DNA from: Rhyzopertha dominica
Lineage: Eukaryota > Arthropoda > Insecta > Coleoptera > Bostrichidae
Assembly: GCA_025024175.1 (NCBI GenBank)
Contig: QCXZ01000064.1
Coordinates: forward strand, 10,912,001 to 10,976,000
Length of the DNA stretch: 64,000 nt
Direction: 5' to 3'
Below the pieces are notes generated by a model. The model searched no databases, was not told where the DNA came from, and was given only the letters and a program-made list of their open reading frames with translations. Positions within the stretch are counted from its first letter, which is position 1, and every line of letters begins with the position of its first letter. Positions 11,770-22,220 of this stretch are shown here, piece after piece. The translations under genes and the position numbers were made by a program.

Positions 11770-12432
11770 AATGCTTAATGCTTAGTGGTCTTATTTCCCT
11801 AATTTTGCAATAACATTATTATGATTTATTTAACCTTACCTATAGCTGCGGCGTTTTTCATTTTTGTTTGTTTGTTATTATGTTATAATTGCATATATTA
11901 TATCAATTAGGTAGCTTGGAAACACGCTGATTGAACGTATGTGCTTTGTCTCATTTGATTTATCAGATAACTCTGACGATCGCTTCGACCTAGAACGGTC
12001 ATTGTCAAAGAGATAACTGCGTTATACTAAACTCAGATGTGCAGAATTTTGTTTGTATCCTCTTTTTTACAGGGGTTGTAAAATACAGTTGTAAAATCTC
12101 TCGCCTGGGTTTGAAGGTCGACTTTATAGTTTCGGCAATATCAAAGGCGTACTGGACGTGGGAATTTCTATTTGTGTATTTGCCAAATGTTTTTTCTGAT
12201 GCTGAGCTTTTTCAATTTCCAAAAGTTCTAAAAGGTTCAGCTTTTTACCTTTCCTTTCGCAATGCAAAATTTTGACGTCGTTTTCATCTAAGTGATGATT
12301 ATTAGTTATGCAATAGTCAGCAAAATATGTTGTGCTTTTGTTTGCATTTATATTCGAAACGTGTTCTTTAATTCTGTTTTAATAGCTCTACCTGATTGTC
12401 CTATGTATATCATGTCACATTGCATGCATTTT
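11770..12432 (-). pseudogene. Penelope-like element 3' end, truncated copy
   Basis: Homologous to 21489-22152. It contains the C-terminal part of the GIY-YIG endonuclease frame (stop near 12124) and the 3' untranslated region. A T-run near 12375 is one base shorter than in the other copy, which shifts the frame, so the endonuclease is broken. The 5' side stops at an N beside a TTTA microsatellite. 5' truncation is usual for target-primed retroelements such as Penelope. Confidence 0.75.
11966..12016 (-). ncRNA. variant hammerhead-like motif, Penelope copy 1
   Basis: Same motif as 21685-21735: stem I AGAG/CTCT, box TTGACAA, stem II GACC/GGTC, then GAAGC where the other copy has GAAAC. The change hits a core adenine, so this copy should be inactive. 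Confidence 0.4.
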
Positions 12433-12433
12433 A

Positions 12434-12460
12434 NTTATTTATTTATTTATTTATTTATAT
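12434..12460. repeat. TTTA microsatellite
   Basis: Six or so TTTA units directly after an N, at the truncated 5' end of the Penelope fragment. Confidence 0.9.
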
Positions 12461-12743
12461 TATATAATTTACTAACAGATTAGATAATAGAACTTTCTAT
12501 ACTTTAACAATATGTCCTTATAAACTAATGGCTAGTAGCCACGTGCAGCTACAGTAATGAGTTCAGAAATAGGAAATGATCCCCACTGTATTCTTAACAG
12601 TGTGTCCTACTTTAAGGTTGATTTCCTGCAATAATAAATTTCTCTTCTATTGACAGTGGATTCTCTATCTAATAGATTACATGCAGGTGCATAGCTTATT
12701 TTAGTTTTTAAAGCACACTGCTAGAGTTGCAGTTTAGCATAAA
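12461..12743. repeat. 283-bp direct repeat, right copy
   Basis: Partner of 11127-11409, differing by only a few substitutions (for example TTAGAT versus TTAGAA near the start). Confidence 0.85.
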
Positions 12744-13112
12744 ACGTGAGAGCTTCATTTTAAAAATTACCTATTCGCATAATGAATACGTAAACCTCTC
12801 ACTAGAAAAAGATTTCAAGTATTATTCGTGTTGTAATAATGGAGAAGTACCACATAAATTCTATATTTAACGTCGCATGAAAGCTAAAGTTGAATTGAGT
12901 TATACAGCTCCCAGATATTATAATATCGTGACCCTAAAATATTTAGGCATTCCAAACAATTTATCGGCATATTCAATTCGACAGTGAGGAATTTGACATT
13001 GAGACATTTGCGATCCGTTGGTTATAAATCTATTATGAGAATCGATTTTAACGACCTGATATTTTGAGAACAGCTTTCTAAAGCATTCCACCTATGAATA
13101 CTGTAAAGAAAT
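12744..13112. other. no recognisable gene
   Basis: AT-rich flank with no coding or repeat signal that I can see. Confidence 0.4.
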
Positions 13113-13385
13113 TTATAATAATAATCAGCTTTATTCGTTAACTTAATTAATTAGCATTACAGAATGGAGTCATAAAAGGTAAAATAGAATACAATAAATG
13201 CTATGTAGCGCACAAGAAACATTACAATAATACAAATTTAAACATCTGGGTTACAAGTCACAGTCAATATAGTCCTCTACAGAAGGGAAATATTTGTTGA
13301 TCAACATTGCTTTTATTTCCCGTTTAAACTGAATTATGTTTAAGCTGTTAATGTCTTCGTTTAGTTTATTATAAAATGTTGATCC
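13113..13385 (-). pseudogene. LINE 3' end (reverse-transcriptase C terminus, UTR and ATT tail)
   Basis: A minus-strand frame from 13385 to a stop at 13251 reads like the last residues of jockey/CR1-type ORF2 (FYNKLNEDINSLNIIQFKRE). A short UTR follows, then AATAAA near 13130 and an ATT-rich tail at 13113-13125. A stop codon upstream shows decay. The AATAAA-plus-ATT ending matches that of the LINE at 32493-33508, suggesting the same broad family. 5' truncation is typical of target-primed insertion. Confidence 0.5.
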
Positions 13386-14083
13386 CTAGAAATCAACACC
13401 CACCAAGGCTTCCTTTCAAGCGATAGTGAGGAATTAGGAGTGAATCTTTATTTTAGTATTGTATTTGTGATAGCTGCAATTTAACTAAAATTCACTTAGA
13501 TGTTCATGAACATACCAGAGGCAATTATATATGAACAGACAGGACACCGTTAAAATTTCCATAACAATAGCCCTACAAGTATTTACAAAACTCTTAAGGC
13601 TTTTTTCTGATTCTATGATTGCATATAGTAAATGCGACTATGAAAGTTTGCATTCACTATTCACTAATATGTGCTGTTCACCTATTTTAAGTCTCTGTCC
13701 TCAAAAACACCAAGAAACTTAAAAGATTCGTTGCTTTTCTCGCCTCAGGGCAGCCAAAAATAGGGGCGGCCGCAAGCGGTTACCAACAGAATACAGAATA
13801 CGAGTTTATGAATTACGACCACGGCCACCGTAAGGTAACTCAGGCCTCGTCTAGGAGCGACTGATGGCATAATTTTTATAAGAGCCGCAATTTTATAGTG
13901 GCGGGAATTCGTTATAAACACCTACAATACCAGTCGTTTTAAAAGCGTTTATTGCACATCACTCCAGACTACCAAATTGTAACGACTTGTCAATTACTGA
14001 TATTATTGATTTTTTCATTTCAATATTGATTAGTCGATTAGTCGTAGGTATTTATTTATAAAATGTTGTTACCAGAAAGGTTT
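13386..14083. other. no recognisable gene
   Basis: Non-coding, with a short open frame at 13531-13722 that I do not recognise. Confidence 0.35.
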
Positions 14084-14364
14084 GGTATTGTCGCATCTAT
14101 CCAAAGATGGTAGAACAGCGACATCAAAAGATTTAGAAATGGACTTACCTTACTCACTCTTCACTTAGAAAATGTGTTAATTTTGTAGGCTTTTAGGAAA
14201 GAAAGTTTACCTACCCACGAAGACGGTTGATCGGAGAGAACGTCAATCCCTCATTTTTTGCCACCTCGATACTTAATAATGATTAAGTGCGCATTTTTTA
14301 TACAGTGGCGTACTCCGCGATACTTACGCTCAAGTGGACAGGTTCGTACGTATGTGACAGTATC
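14084..14364. mobile_element. MITE, copy A
   Basis: Homologous along its length to 51180-51536. It begins GGTATTGTCGCAT and ends ATGTGACAGTATC, which are imperfect inverted repeats of 13 bases. Copy A lacks a middle segment of roughly 80 bases present in copy B. There is no coding capacity, so it would depend on a transposase encoded elsewhere. No clear target duplication is visible. Confidence 0.7.
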
Positions 14365-14939
14365 AGTGCAGTGACTTTATCATGCTAGTAAATTTTTTCA
14401 TAAAACGCAAGGTAGTATTCTATTTTACTAGACTGTATATCGGATTAGTCATACAAAGTAAATAACACTTATTGTTGGGTAACCATTTTATGAAAAAAAT
14501 TATTACCAAAAATTGATCTTGATGTGCAAAATACTAATAGGCAACGGTACGACAACGGTGCAAGTATGAAGGGACTGCAACAAATAAATTTAATTATTAA
14601 TAATGCCGCAATAATTTCTAGCGAATCTATAGTTTTTGATTAGTTCAGGAATTGTACAATTTTTTTCTGCTTCACCCTTCATACGAATTTGTTTAAAGAA
14701 ATTATTACAAATTTGACGTAGAAGTTATTGAGTGAAATTTGTAGGTCAAGTAGTAATGATGCTCTTAGGCCATTGCAACAAATTTATGGCAGTACAATCA
14801 TTGTCAGTGATTAGAAGGCTGGAGGTCTACATACAAGAGGTACAGCACAGAACTGTTTGAAAAACTTAAGGTTTTTAAGATTTTTGAATGGCATTTGGTG
14901 AAAAACTGATTAGTGGAGTAAAATCAGTCACAAATAATA
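14365..14939. other. no recognisable gene
   Basis: Flank left of the large transposon; nothing identifiable. Confidence 0.35.
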
Positions 14940-14955
14940 ACTTTTTTTTTTCTTG

Positions 14956-15412
14956 GCGTAGAACCAAATGAAACCTACATGGTTGCGTTCATTATATAAT
15001 TTTCTACTAGAAATGATGATTGACGACATTTTTGGCCGATGCAGAACTTTTTTATTTTCGGAAAACATGAAAACTGCGGCAATATTGGAATCATTGCGTT
15101 CTAACAAATATCACGTCATATCTGGAGAACTATTTCAGATATCGCATTCATTTTTTTTTTTCAATGAAAGTACAAACATGAGCGCTTTTAACAGTGTTAA
15201 AATAGTTTATAGAACTGTAACACGTTTTGCAGAAAAAAAAAAGAATGTCGTTGTACACTGCACGGCTACTGAAATTTTAGACACGCGACAAACTTTTTTG
15301 TTTCTCAAAATTTATACTTATATGCAGCGAACGATATGTTGAGAAAGGTCTAAAAAAGTTTTTGGTGAAAAAATTATTGTCGTAGGTACCATGGTTTTCA
15401 CGTTATGAATTT
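14956..15412. repeat. left terminal inverted repeat of the Academ-like element
   Basis: Reverse-complementary to 20473-20926 over about 455 bases. It starts GCGTAGAACCAAATGAAACC and ends near the shared block around ACCATGG (15389-15395). Differences are scattered substitutions and poly-T length changes. Confidence 0.9.
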
Positions 15413-15573
15413 TTTCTTAACGAGTGTATCACCCGACAGTGAGCGCGCCGCGCCGTGTTGTTATTCCTGGTAACCGAGCTGGTGACAGATAACGCGTAAT
15501 AAGTATACTATATTTCACAAGAGATAGATACATTATTTGTGAAAACGAAATGAAAATAGAACTTGAAAATATT

Positions 15574-18500
15574 TTAATACATTTCTATGTCAGTATCAGG
15601 GTCTGCTTCTTCCTCTAACATAGTATTTTTGCAATTAGCACAATTACATTCGCCGCAGCATTTCAACCCTTGTTTCACACAGTTGCACCTGTTTGTAGTA
15701 CAATTTCCATCAGAACAGTACAGTGATAAGGACTGCCTTAGAGATTGCGGTATAGGATCTTGGTTTGCAAATACAGGTTCCCAATGATCAGAGTCGAATG
15801 TCCATCCGTATTTATCAGGGTTTTCAAATTTTACTTTTCCAATGTGGCTGGAATACCATATTTTCAACTGGTATATGCACCTAAAACAGGAAACGCATAT
15901 AAAATGTTATCTCTACTTACCAAAGAATATACATGTAAGTATTTTCTTTGCATTTACTGAATACGAACCTCTGCAAATGCAATTTAAACGCATCATCCGT
16001 GGGTGGAATTTCAGAGGCTGAGCGATTGGTATTTTTCGTAAAGAAAAGACGTAATTCGTTCAAAGTTCGAATATCCTTTTGTTTATTTTTGTACAAAAGC
16101 AGAACGTAGTGCACGGCAATTTCTTGTGCTCGATCGAAAGGTAGATTTGGCAGTTCTTGCAAGTCCTTCAGATTAGCAGCATTTTTCATCAATATGTCAA
16201 AGGCAGTTTTTTTGCCTATCTTGTAAAATGCGCTGGTGGTGTCGCATCCAGTTAGTGAATGTATTGCCAATAAATTTTGTGAAACTGTGGTTCCAATTTT
16301 ATCAACAATATCACGTATCGCGACAATGCGTTGATTATGACTGTGTCCTAATTGCATAAAAACCTTGCATTTGTTTAATACGGACCCACTAGTATAGTAG
16401 TGAATGAGCAAAATTAGAACATCAGTATCTACAGATTTTACTAATATATTTTTACTGTAACTCGATTCATGTAAAGCGTGCAAAACAATTCTCGTGTCCG
16501 CCTCGTCCTGATTGCTGCTTAAAGAATCCAAGACGTACAAGTTTTCATTCTTCCTTACAAGACATGTTTGCTCAGGATCCTCAAAGCCTCCAGCTATTAT
16601 CAAATGTTCATTTTCGTTTAACAGTTCTGAAGCGTGTTTCGTAATATACTTTGTGAGGAATATTAAGAGTGACCACTTATTTTCGGACGACTTCAGAAAT
16701 TCTCTAAATTTTGGAACCTTTCTTGAACCCAAAATAGCGAAGTTCGAGTTAAAATCTCCTCGTCTCATTCTCTCAATAAACTTTAAACCTCTTCCCTTGT
16801 AATTATCGAAAACCACGGTCAGTCTTTTACTATAGTTCTTTCGAGCAGTATAAATAATATTATGTAAGAACATATTTCCGACATCATCAAACGTAGTAAT
16901 TTTTTTTTCGTTCAGCTCATGAACAGAAACCATGCCATCGATTATTATAGAATCAAAATCAAGATTAGGCGCCACGGGATTTACGTAGGTCTCCAACTTT
17001 TGGATTAAGTCCGACTTTGTAGTTTTTCTCATTGAGCCGTCCTCACAAAATAATGAGGTGGGAACCACCGTCAGTTCATAGGAAATAATGTCTGTTAAGT
17101 CCAGTTCATGCAAACGTGCAGCACACACAATTCTCCGAAACATCAATTCAGACCCAATGAACGTTTTTTTTTGCGCTTTCCTCGTAACTTTATCTTCTTT
17201 GAATCCCACAACTTTTTCTCTTTTTTGCGATTTCCAAAAGTTACCAACATCAAAGTTCAAAGATAATTTTTCAGTTTTGTTTTTTATAGCTTCAGCAAAT
17301 TTATTTATACCATTTCGAATCTCTGCCTTTGCAATTTTGCCTGTGCAAATATTGATTAACTCCTTTGGAACAGAAGATATTTCAAACGGATTACACCAAC
17401 TTTTTTCAATTATATCAACAATTTTCTTTACGTCAGCTTCGTTTCTGTCTCTTGACGACAACCCCTCCTTTTTGAGTACCTCTGCCAATCCCCTTGTATC
17501 TTCTAGAATAAAGTATGCAATTTTTTGCATTAGAATGAATCCCCTAGTTAAGTAAAAGGAGACGCACTTACCTAAAAATTGTTGTGAATAATCTCCCAAG
17601 ATATGACGTGTTGCTATCCATCGAAGGAGTGCACCCGGTTTTTGTGTGAACCCTACAACACCAGATGTGCTTTTGCAATCTCGATTTATGGATTGCTCCA
17701 ATGCCATGTCCGAAGCGACACAATTGAATTTTTTGTCACCTGTTTTCTTCACAACAAAATTCCCATTTATCAAAAATCTATGCATGTATGGCACCGCACT
17801 CTTCAGCCTTTCCATGTCGCTTAAATACACGGGAACCCATTTTGAATAGAGGTTTCTTCCAGCAGACCTCAGATACGGTAATGTATCATGAACTGCACTT
17901 AAATGGGCTTCAAAGTCACCATCTCTTTCTGCGCGTAACATTCGCCACAGTAAATCCACTCCTTCAAGAAACGAGTGCCAGTATTTAAAAGTTTCAGATA
18001 ATGCCATTCCTTCGTTGGAAAAATTGATCATTTTGTTTTCAACAGTTTCCAATTGATGAAGAAGATCGTCGAAGTGTTCATTGTTAAACTGAAAACCACA
18101 AATCTCATCTGTCACAAGTTCAATAGTATTTAAGAACTCTTGTGGTATTAAACTCTCGTCATATGTATCCTCACACCACTCACCCAAGGCTTTAAAATAT
18201 AATCTGGACAAAGCATCACAAGCAAGAGTAAGTCCTCGAATGGATCTTGCATATTGCTTCCCATTCAACATTAATTTGCAAGTATTTTCGGCGTACACGT
18301 CTGATTCTACAAGCATAGCTGTTAGTCCCCCGTCTCCAAAAATATATCCAAGGCTAGCAATGAAAGCCAAAACGAGGTGCATTCCACCCAACTGCATAGT
18401 TACTTTCCCAGTTAATTCTGGCGGATTGCTCCACNAAATTTCCTGCGCTTTACTATAAATTGCCAAATCTGCAGTAATAACAATATGGTCCTGATTCACA

Positions 18501-20300
18501 GCAGTTGCTAATTCAACAAGTCGAACCATGGATGTGAAAATTGTGTCGTACTCAGTTGGAGGAGCGTTTAAGAACGGCATGTACGCTATATTTGAGATAC
18601 TAACATTATTTGGAGATATTGTATTGCAGTAATCGGTCCAACCGATAAAAGGCCTTCCCTTCTTTAAAAATCGCAACAGTTTCCACAACAGATTAATTTT
18701 TTTTGATGCAGCATCATTTTTACGGCTAATGCGTACTTCAATTCCTAAATTAGACGGTTCTGGTCGTGACTGTGGCTTTTTATAACGTAAGATTTTTTGG
18801 AAGGGAAAGTCGAGTTCCTCAACTTTCAACGAATATGTTCCAATTTTAGGAATATCACTTTGACGACTTGAAGTGCATGATTGCTGCTGAAAAACTACAG
18901 TGGCCATAGAATGCGTAGTGCATTTACCATCAATGGTGTCTTCGTTAAGGTCAAAGTTATCGATACTGGCATGAATATAATTTTGTTTCGATTCATCCAC
19001 AGTTTCAATACCATATGGTATGTACACACTATCCTTTACAATTTTTTCTTGCGCTAGTGCTGTCATAAGGTGTCTTATATCATTGTATGAACAAGTGAAT
19101 CCCATCGACGATAATATATCAAGGATTTTCCTACTGCGTATAGCGTGGTACACGTAAAGTCCTAGGCCAATATGAAAAGTGTTTGTCTTACACTTCGAAT
19201 TAAAAACTCCCATAAGTATGTTACAGATTATGGTAGCCTGGGGATCTGCACCTTTCTCAGCATTTGTAAATAAAGATTTATTAACTATCCATGACATAAA
19301 TGTAAGTAAAGTTTCGGGAACTTCATTTTTAAAATTACGACCATTAATCTCTGAAGGTGGTGGAAAATTGTTATTGCGAAGTGGAAAATCGGACATTTCT
19401 TTTCTTAATATTGCTGCGGCTTTGTGCAGAATATGGATATCAGATTCGGCAACCCTGGTAGAATTTCCGCTAAAGTCTAAATCAATGTTACTGCAAGAAC
19501 TAGACGATTGATTATTTGTTTCGACCTCGCTTGTGTCAGTTTCTGTTGCAACATTTGCATTTTCTTGTCTTATTTTGTTCGAGACAGCTTTTATATTTCT
19601 TGATGATATGTAATGGCTGTAGCAGGTCTTATGATATTTAGCGTCATAAGCAAATAAATCCTCGTAAGTAGATAATTTAGATATCATGTCGATGTCAGTT
19701 CTTCGTTTTGCCGCTTCTATAACTTTGGCATATGTGGATCTTCCCGTCCCTACGGACATATCTTATATACATACCTTATAATATATACATACCCTATACT
19801 TATTTATGAGGTATGTAGGTATTGAATATGCATAAAGACCAACAATTTGAAGTACTGACTCAATCAAAACCCAATACTATGCTATCCGAATTAGGTATCT
19901 AGCAAAGAAGTAATTTACAGTCAAACTTACCTGTTTGGATAGAAATCAAGTGCTTTCCTTTCTTTCTTCCATCTTTATTACAAATGAAACACATCCTGCG
20001 AATGTCAAAGCCACTATTTGCTCGCCTAGTAGGTCTGGAGGGAGCCGCTTCTCTGGCATTAGGTTTAGTAGATGTTAAAATGTTTTGTAGGCTTGTATAT
20101 GACTTTCTGCATGCTTCATGGTACTTTATATTCAATTTTCCTGATATTATATCATCTTTATTTGACAGAATATTTCTGGCACAAATGTCTTGCCGCTTTT
20201 CTGCAGCAGATATTATTGTCAGTAGTCCTTGATGTCGCGGATTCCGGACAACCCCCTTTTCATTAGCAGTAACTGCTTTCTTGCAAATAATGCACTCCAT
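15574..20300 (-). CDS. transposon protein: Zn modules, DDE-like core, XPG/FEN1-like nuclease, CXC domain (1501 aa, three exons)
   Basis: Exons 20300-19931, 19749-15921 and 15880-15574 join in phase through GT-AG introns. The start is the first ATG of the open frame. Residues 3-64 and 104-166 each hold CxxC...HxxxC, likely two zinc modules. Residues about 380-830 look like an RNase H-fold transposase core: an IDNFD motif (D387/D390), TADLAIY (D551) and DMALEQ (E808) are candidate DDE residues. Residues about 1055-1320 match the XPG/FEN1 plan: IIIDGMVSV (D1061), VVFDN (D1105), EADTR (E1206, D1208), SVDTDVL (D1231, D1233) and LTGCDTTSA (D1293) before a helix-hairpin-like stretch. Exon 3 carries nine cysteines at 1455-1483 in a Tesmin/TSO1-like CXC pattern. 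The role is presumably excision and integration of the element in the nucleus. One N (near 18435) leaves one residue unknown. The ATG lies only 173 bases from the right inverted repeat, so the promoter is probably inside it. Confidence 0.8.
15881..15920 (-). other. intron 2 of the Academ-like gene (40 bp)
   Basis: Donor G|GTAAGTAGA and acceptor CTGTTTTAG|G on the minus strand. Without splicing the 1280-codon middle exon ends in a stop two codons into the intron; with splicing the CXC exon follows in frame, sharing a Trp codon. Forty bases is very short but within the range of small insect introns. Confidence 0.7.
19750..19930 (-). other. intron 1 of the Academ-like gene (181 bp)
   Basis: Donor ACAG|GTAAGTTT at 19930 and acceptor CCGTAG|GGACG at 19750 on the minus strand. 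Joining them keeps one frame and places the second CxxC just before its matching HxxxC, which supports the splice. Confidence 0.7.
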
Positions 20301-20472
20301 ATTTACAATAACACCTGATTCCAACAAAATTGGCAACTAACACGATTTGCGACATGCGATGTGTGTCGCGCGAAATCTTTGTGGGATCATGGGAGTAGTT
20401 ACTGCGCAGGAACAATAATAAACGCCCTCTGTTGTGTCTGGACAGCGACGTGACCCTACCGTTCAGAAATAT

Positions 20473-20926
20473 AAATTCATAAAATGAAAACCATGGTAGT
20501 TACAACAATAAACTTTTCGCCAAAAACTTTTTTAGACCTTTCTCAACATATCGTTCGCTGCATATAAGTATAAATTTTGAGAAACAAAAAAGTTTGTCGC
20601 GTGTCTAAAATTTCAGTAGCCGTGCAGTGTACAACGACATTCTTTTTTTTTCTGCAAAACGTGTTACAGTTCTATAAACTATTTTAACACTGTTAAAAGC
20701 GCTCATGTTTGTACTTTCATTGAAAAAAAAATGAATGCGATATCTGAAATAGTTCTCCAGATATGACGTGATATTTGTTTGAACGCAATGATTCCGATAT
20801 TGCCGCAGTTTTCACGTTTTCCGAAAATAAAAAAGTTCCGCATCGGCAAAAAATGTCGTAAATCACCATTTCTAGTAGAAAATTATATTATGAAAACAAT
20901 CACGTAGGTTTCATTTGGTTCTACGC
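20473..20926. repeat. right terminal inverted repeat of the Academ-like element
   Basis: Inverted partner of 14956-15412; its outer end reads GGTTTCATTTGGTTCTACGC. It probably contains the promoter of the transposon gene. Confidence 0.9.
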
Positions 20927-21078
20927 GACTTTTTTTTTCTGAGGAAATGAGCGCGTTTTATGCCTCGTTTTACTCCTCTAGATGTAAACAAATTGCTGCG
21001 GAATTTTAAAACTGATTTGCTGAATGTATTAAAAAGTTGCACAATTAAAGCACTTTTTGGATCAGAAAAAAATGATCC

Positions 21079-21471
21079 ATGTTTTGGGCAACATCTAAAT
21101 ATGGAGTAAAACTCGGCGAAGAGATCAATGCTGAAGTGTACTTTACTCAAATTCGCATAAGACAAAATCCGTCTCGACTTTTATATCAATCAAACGATGA
21201 GCCCTTAACAAATCGAAAGCAGGATTTGAAAGTTAGTTTTTATTTACTTATTACAGATAATTCACGAGCTTCTGTTGAAGAAAGATTACCTTCACTTGAG
21301 CTGTGTACAGATACATTTAGTTTTGTATCTAAGTATGATGGTATGAGTCCAGTAACTAAAAAAAGGTTGTCTTTCTTTCAAATAATTGAAAACAACTATA
21401 TTCAGAAGCGTATTCATTGGTTGGTACTACTAAGTATTTGGAAGGTATTTCTGATAATTCAAGGCAGTTGA
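21079..21471 (+). other. conserved plus-strand open frame X, copy 2
   Basis: A 130-codon frame whose part from 21120 onward is nearly identical to 11409-11760. The upstream 40 bases are unique to this copy. It starts beyond the right end of the Academ-like element and runs into the 3' region of the Penelope-like element. Product unknown; see copy 1 for the weak hAT-type resemblance. Confidence 0.4.
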
Positions 21472-21684
21472 ACATCTTCGAATGCTTAACTTATAATGAG
21501 TTAGTGGTCTTATTTCCCTAATTTTGCAATAACATTATTATGATTTATTTAACCTTACCTATAGCTGCGGCGTTTTTCATTGTTGTTTGTTTGTTATTAT
21601 GTTATAATTGCATATATTATATCAATTAGGTAGCTTGGAAACAAGCTGATTGAACGTATGTGCTTTGTCTCACTTGATTTATCA

Positions 21685-21735
21685 GATAACTCTGACGATC
21701 GTTTCGACCTAGAACGGTCATTGTCAAAGAGATAA
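21685..21735 (-). ncRNA. variant hammerhead-like motif, Penelope copy 2
   Basis: On the minus strand: stem I CTCT/AGAG (21728-21731 with 21690-21693), box TTGACAA (21721-21727), one extra T, stem II GACC/GGTC (21716-21719 with 21706-21709, loop of six), then GAAAC, and AC-GATC-GT-C as a two-pair stem III ending in a GTC cleavage triplet (21694-21702). The layout is that of a type I hammerhead, but the first box departs from CTGANGA at two positions (C3 to T, G8 to A). Activity is doubtful. It lies 110-160 bases past the GIY-YIG stop. Confidence 0.5.
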
Positions 21736-21842
21736 CAGCGTTATACTAAACTCAGATGTGCAGAATTTTGTTTGTATCCTCTTTTTTACAGGAGTTGTAA
21801 AATACAGTTGTAAAATCTCTCGCCTGGGTTTGAAGGTCGACT

Positions 21843-22220
21843 TTATAATTTCGGCAATATCAAAGGCGTACTGGACGTGGGAATTTCTATTTGTGTATTT
21901 GCCAAATGTTTTTTCTGATGCTGAGCTTTTTTAATTTCCAAAAGTTCTAAAAGGTTCAGTTTTTTACCTTTCCTTTCGCAATGCAAAATTTTGACGTCGT
22001 TTTCATCTAAGTGATGATTATTTCTTATGCAATAGTCAGCAAAATATGTTGTGCTTTTGTTTGAATTTATATTCGAAACGTGTTCTTTAATTCTGTTTTT
22101 AATAGCTCTACCTGATTGTCCTATGTATATCATGTCACATTGCATGCATTTTATTTGGTAAATGCCGTTTTTGTTCAATTTATTGGATTTTGGCTTATTG
22201 TTAACTAGAAGACCTCCCAA
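21843..22220 (-). CDS. GIY-YIG endonuclease module of the Penelope-like element
   Basis: A 125-codon frame shows the family signature in order: NGIYQIKC, then the C-x2-C pair CMQC, then MIYIGQSGRAIKNRIKEH with the catalytic Arg, and a later acidic LLELLEIKK that fits the metal-binding Glu. In full elements this domain is the C-terminal part of one RT protein; here it is separated from the RT by stops, so it is a fragment of a dead gene. A copy at 12124-12432 is truncated. Confidence 0.8.
   Translation of the reverse strand: MGGLLVNNKPKSNKLNKNGIYQIKCMQCDMIYIGQSGRAIKNRIKEHVSNINSNKSTTYFADYCIRNNHHLDENDVKILHCERKGKKLNLLELLEIKKAQHQKKHLANTQIEIPTSSTPLILPKL

Larger units (their letters stand above)
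14940..20940 (-). mobile_element. Academ-like DNA transposon with XPG nuclease, apparently complete
   Basis: The element is bounded by inverted repeats at 14956-15412 and 20473-20926. Outside them both ends show the same direct string, A-C-(T)n-C-T, with n of 10 at 14940-14953 and 9 at 20928-20940. This is most simply a target duplication of 13-14 bases. One gene fills the space between the repeats. The coding frame and splice sites are intact, so the insertion may be recent and potentially autonomous. The pairing of long terminal inverted repeats with a transposase that carries an XPG-type nuclease is known from the Academ superfamily. The superfamily label is inferred from domains and memory, not from a search. 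Confidence 0.8.

Noticed and set aside
16512..19511. Many plus-strand open frames of 60-155 codons inside the Academ-like gene
   Set aside because: All are antisense to the long intact exon and have no domain signals.
15917..19759. A host Tesmin/TSO1 or FEN1-type gene
   Set aside because: The gene lies exactly between long inverted repeats with flanking direct repeats, and the order of domains is that of a transposon protein, not of host LIN54/Tesmin or FEN1.
20911..21165. 84-codon minus-strand frame beside the right inverted repeat
   Set aside because: It starts inside the inverted repeat and crosses the element boundary, so it cannot be a gene of either neighbour.
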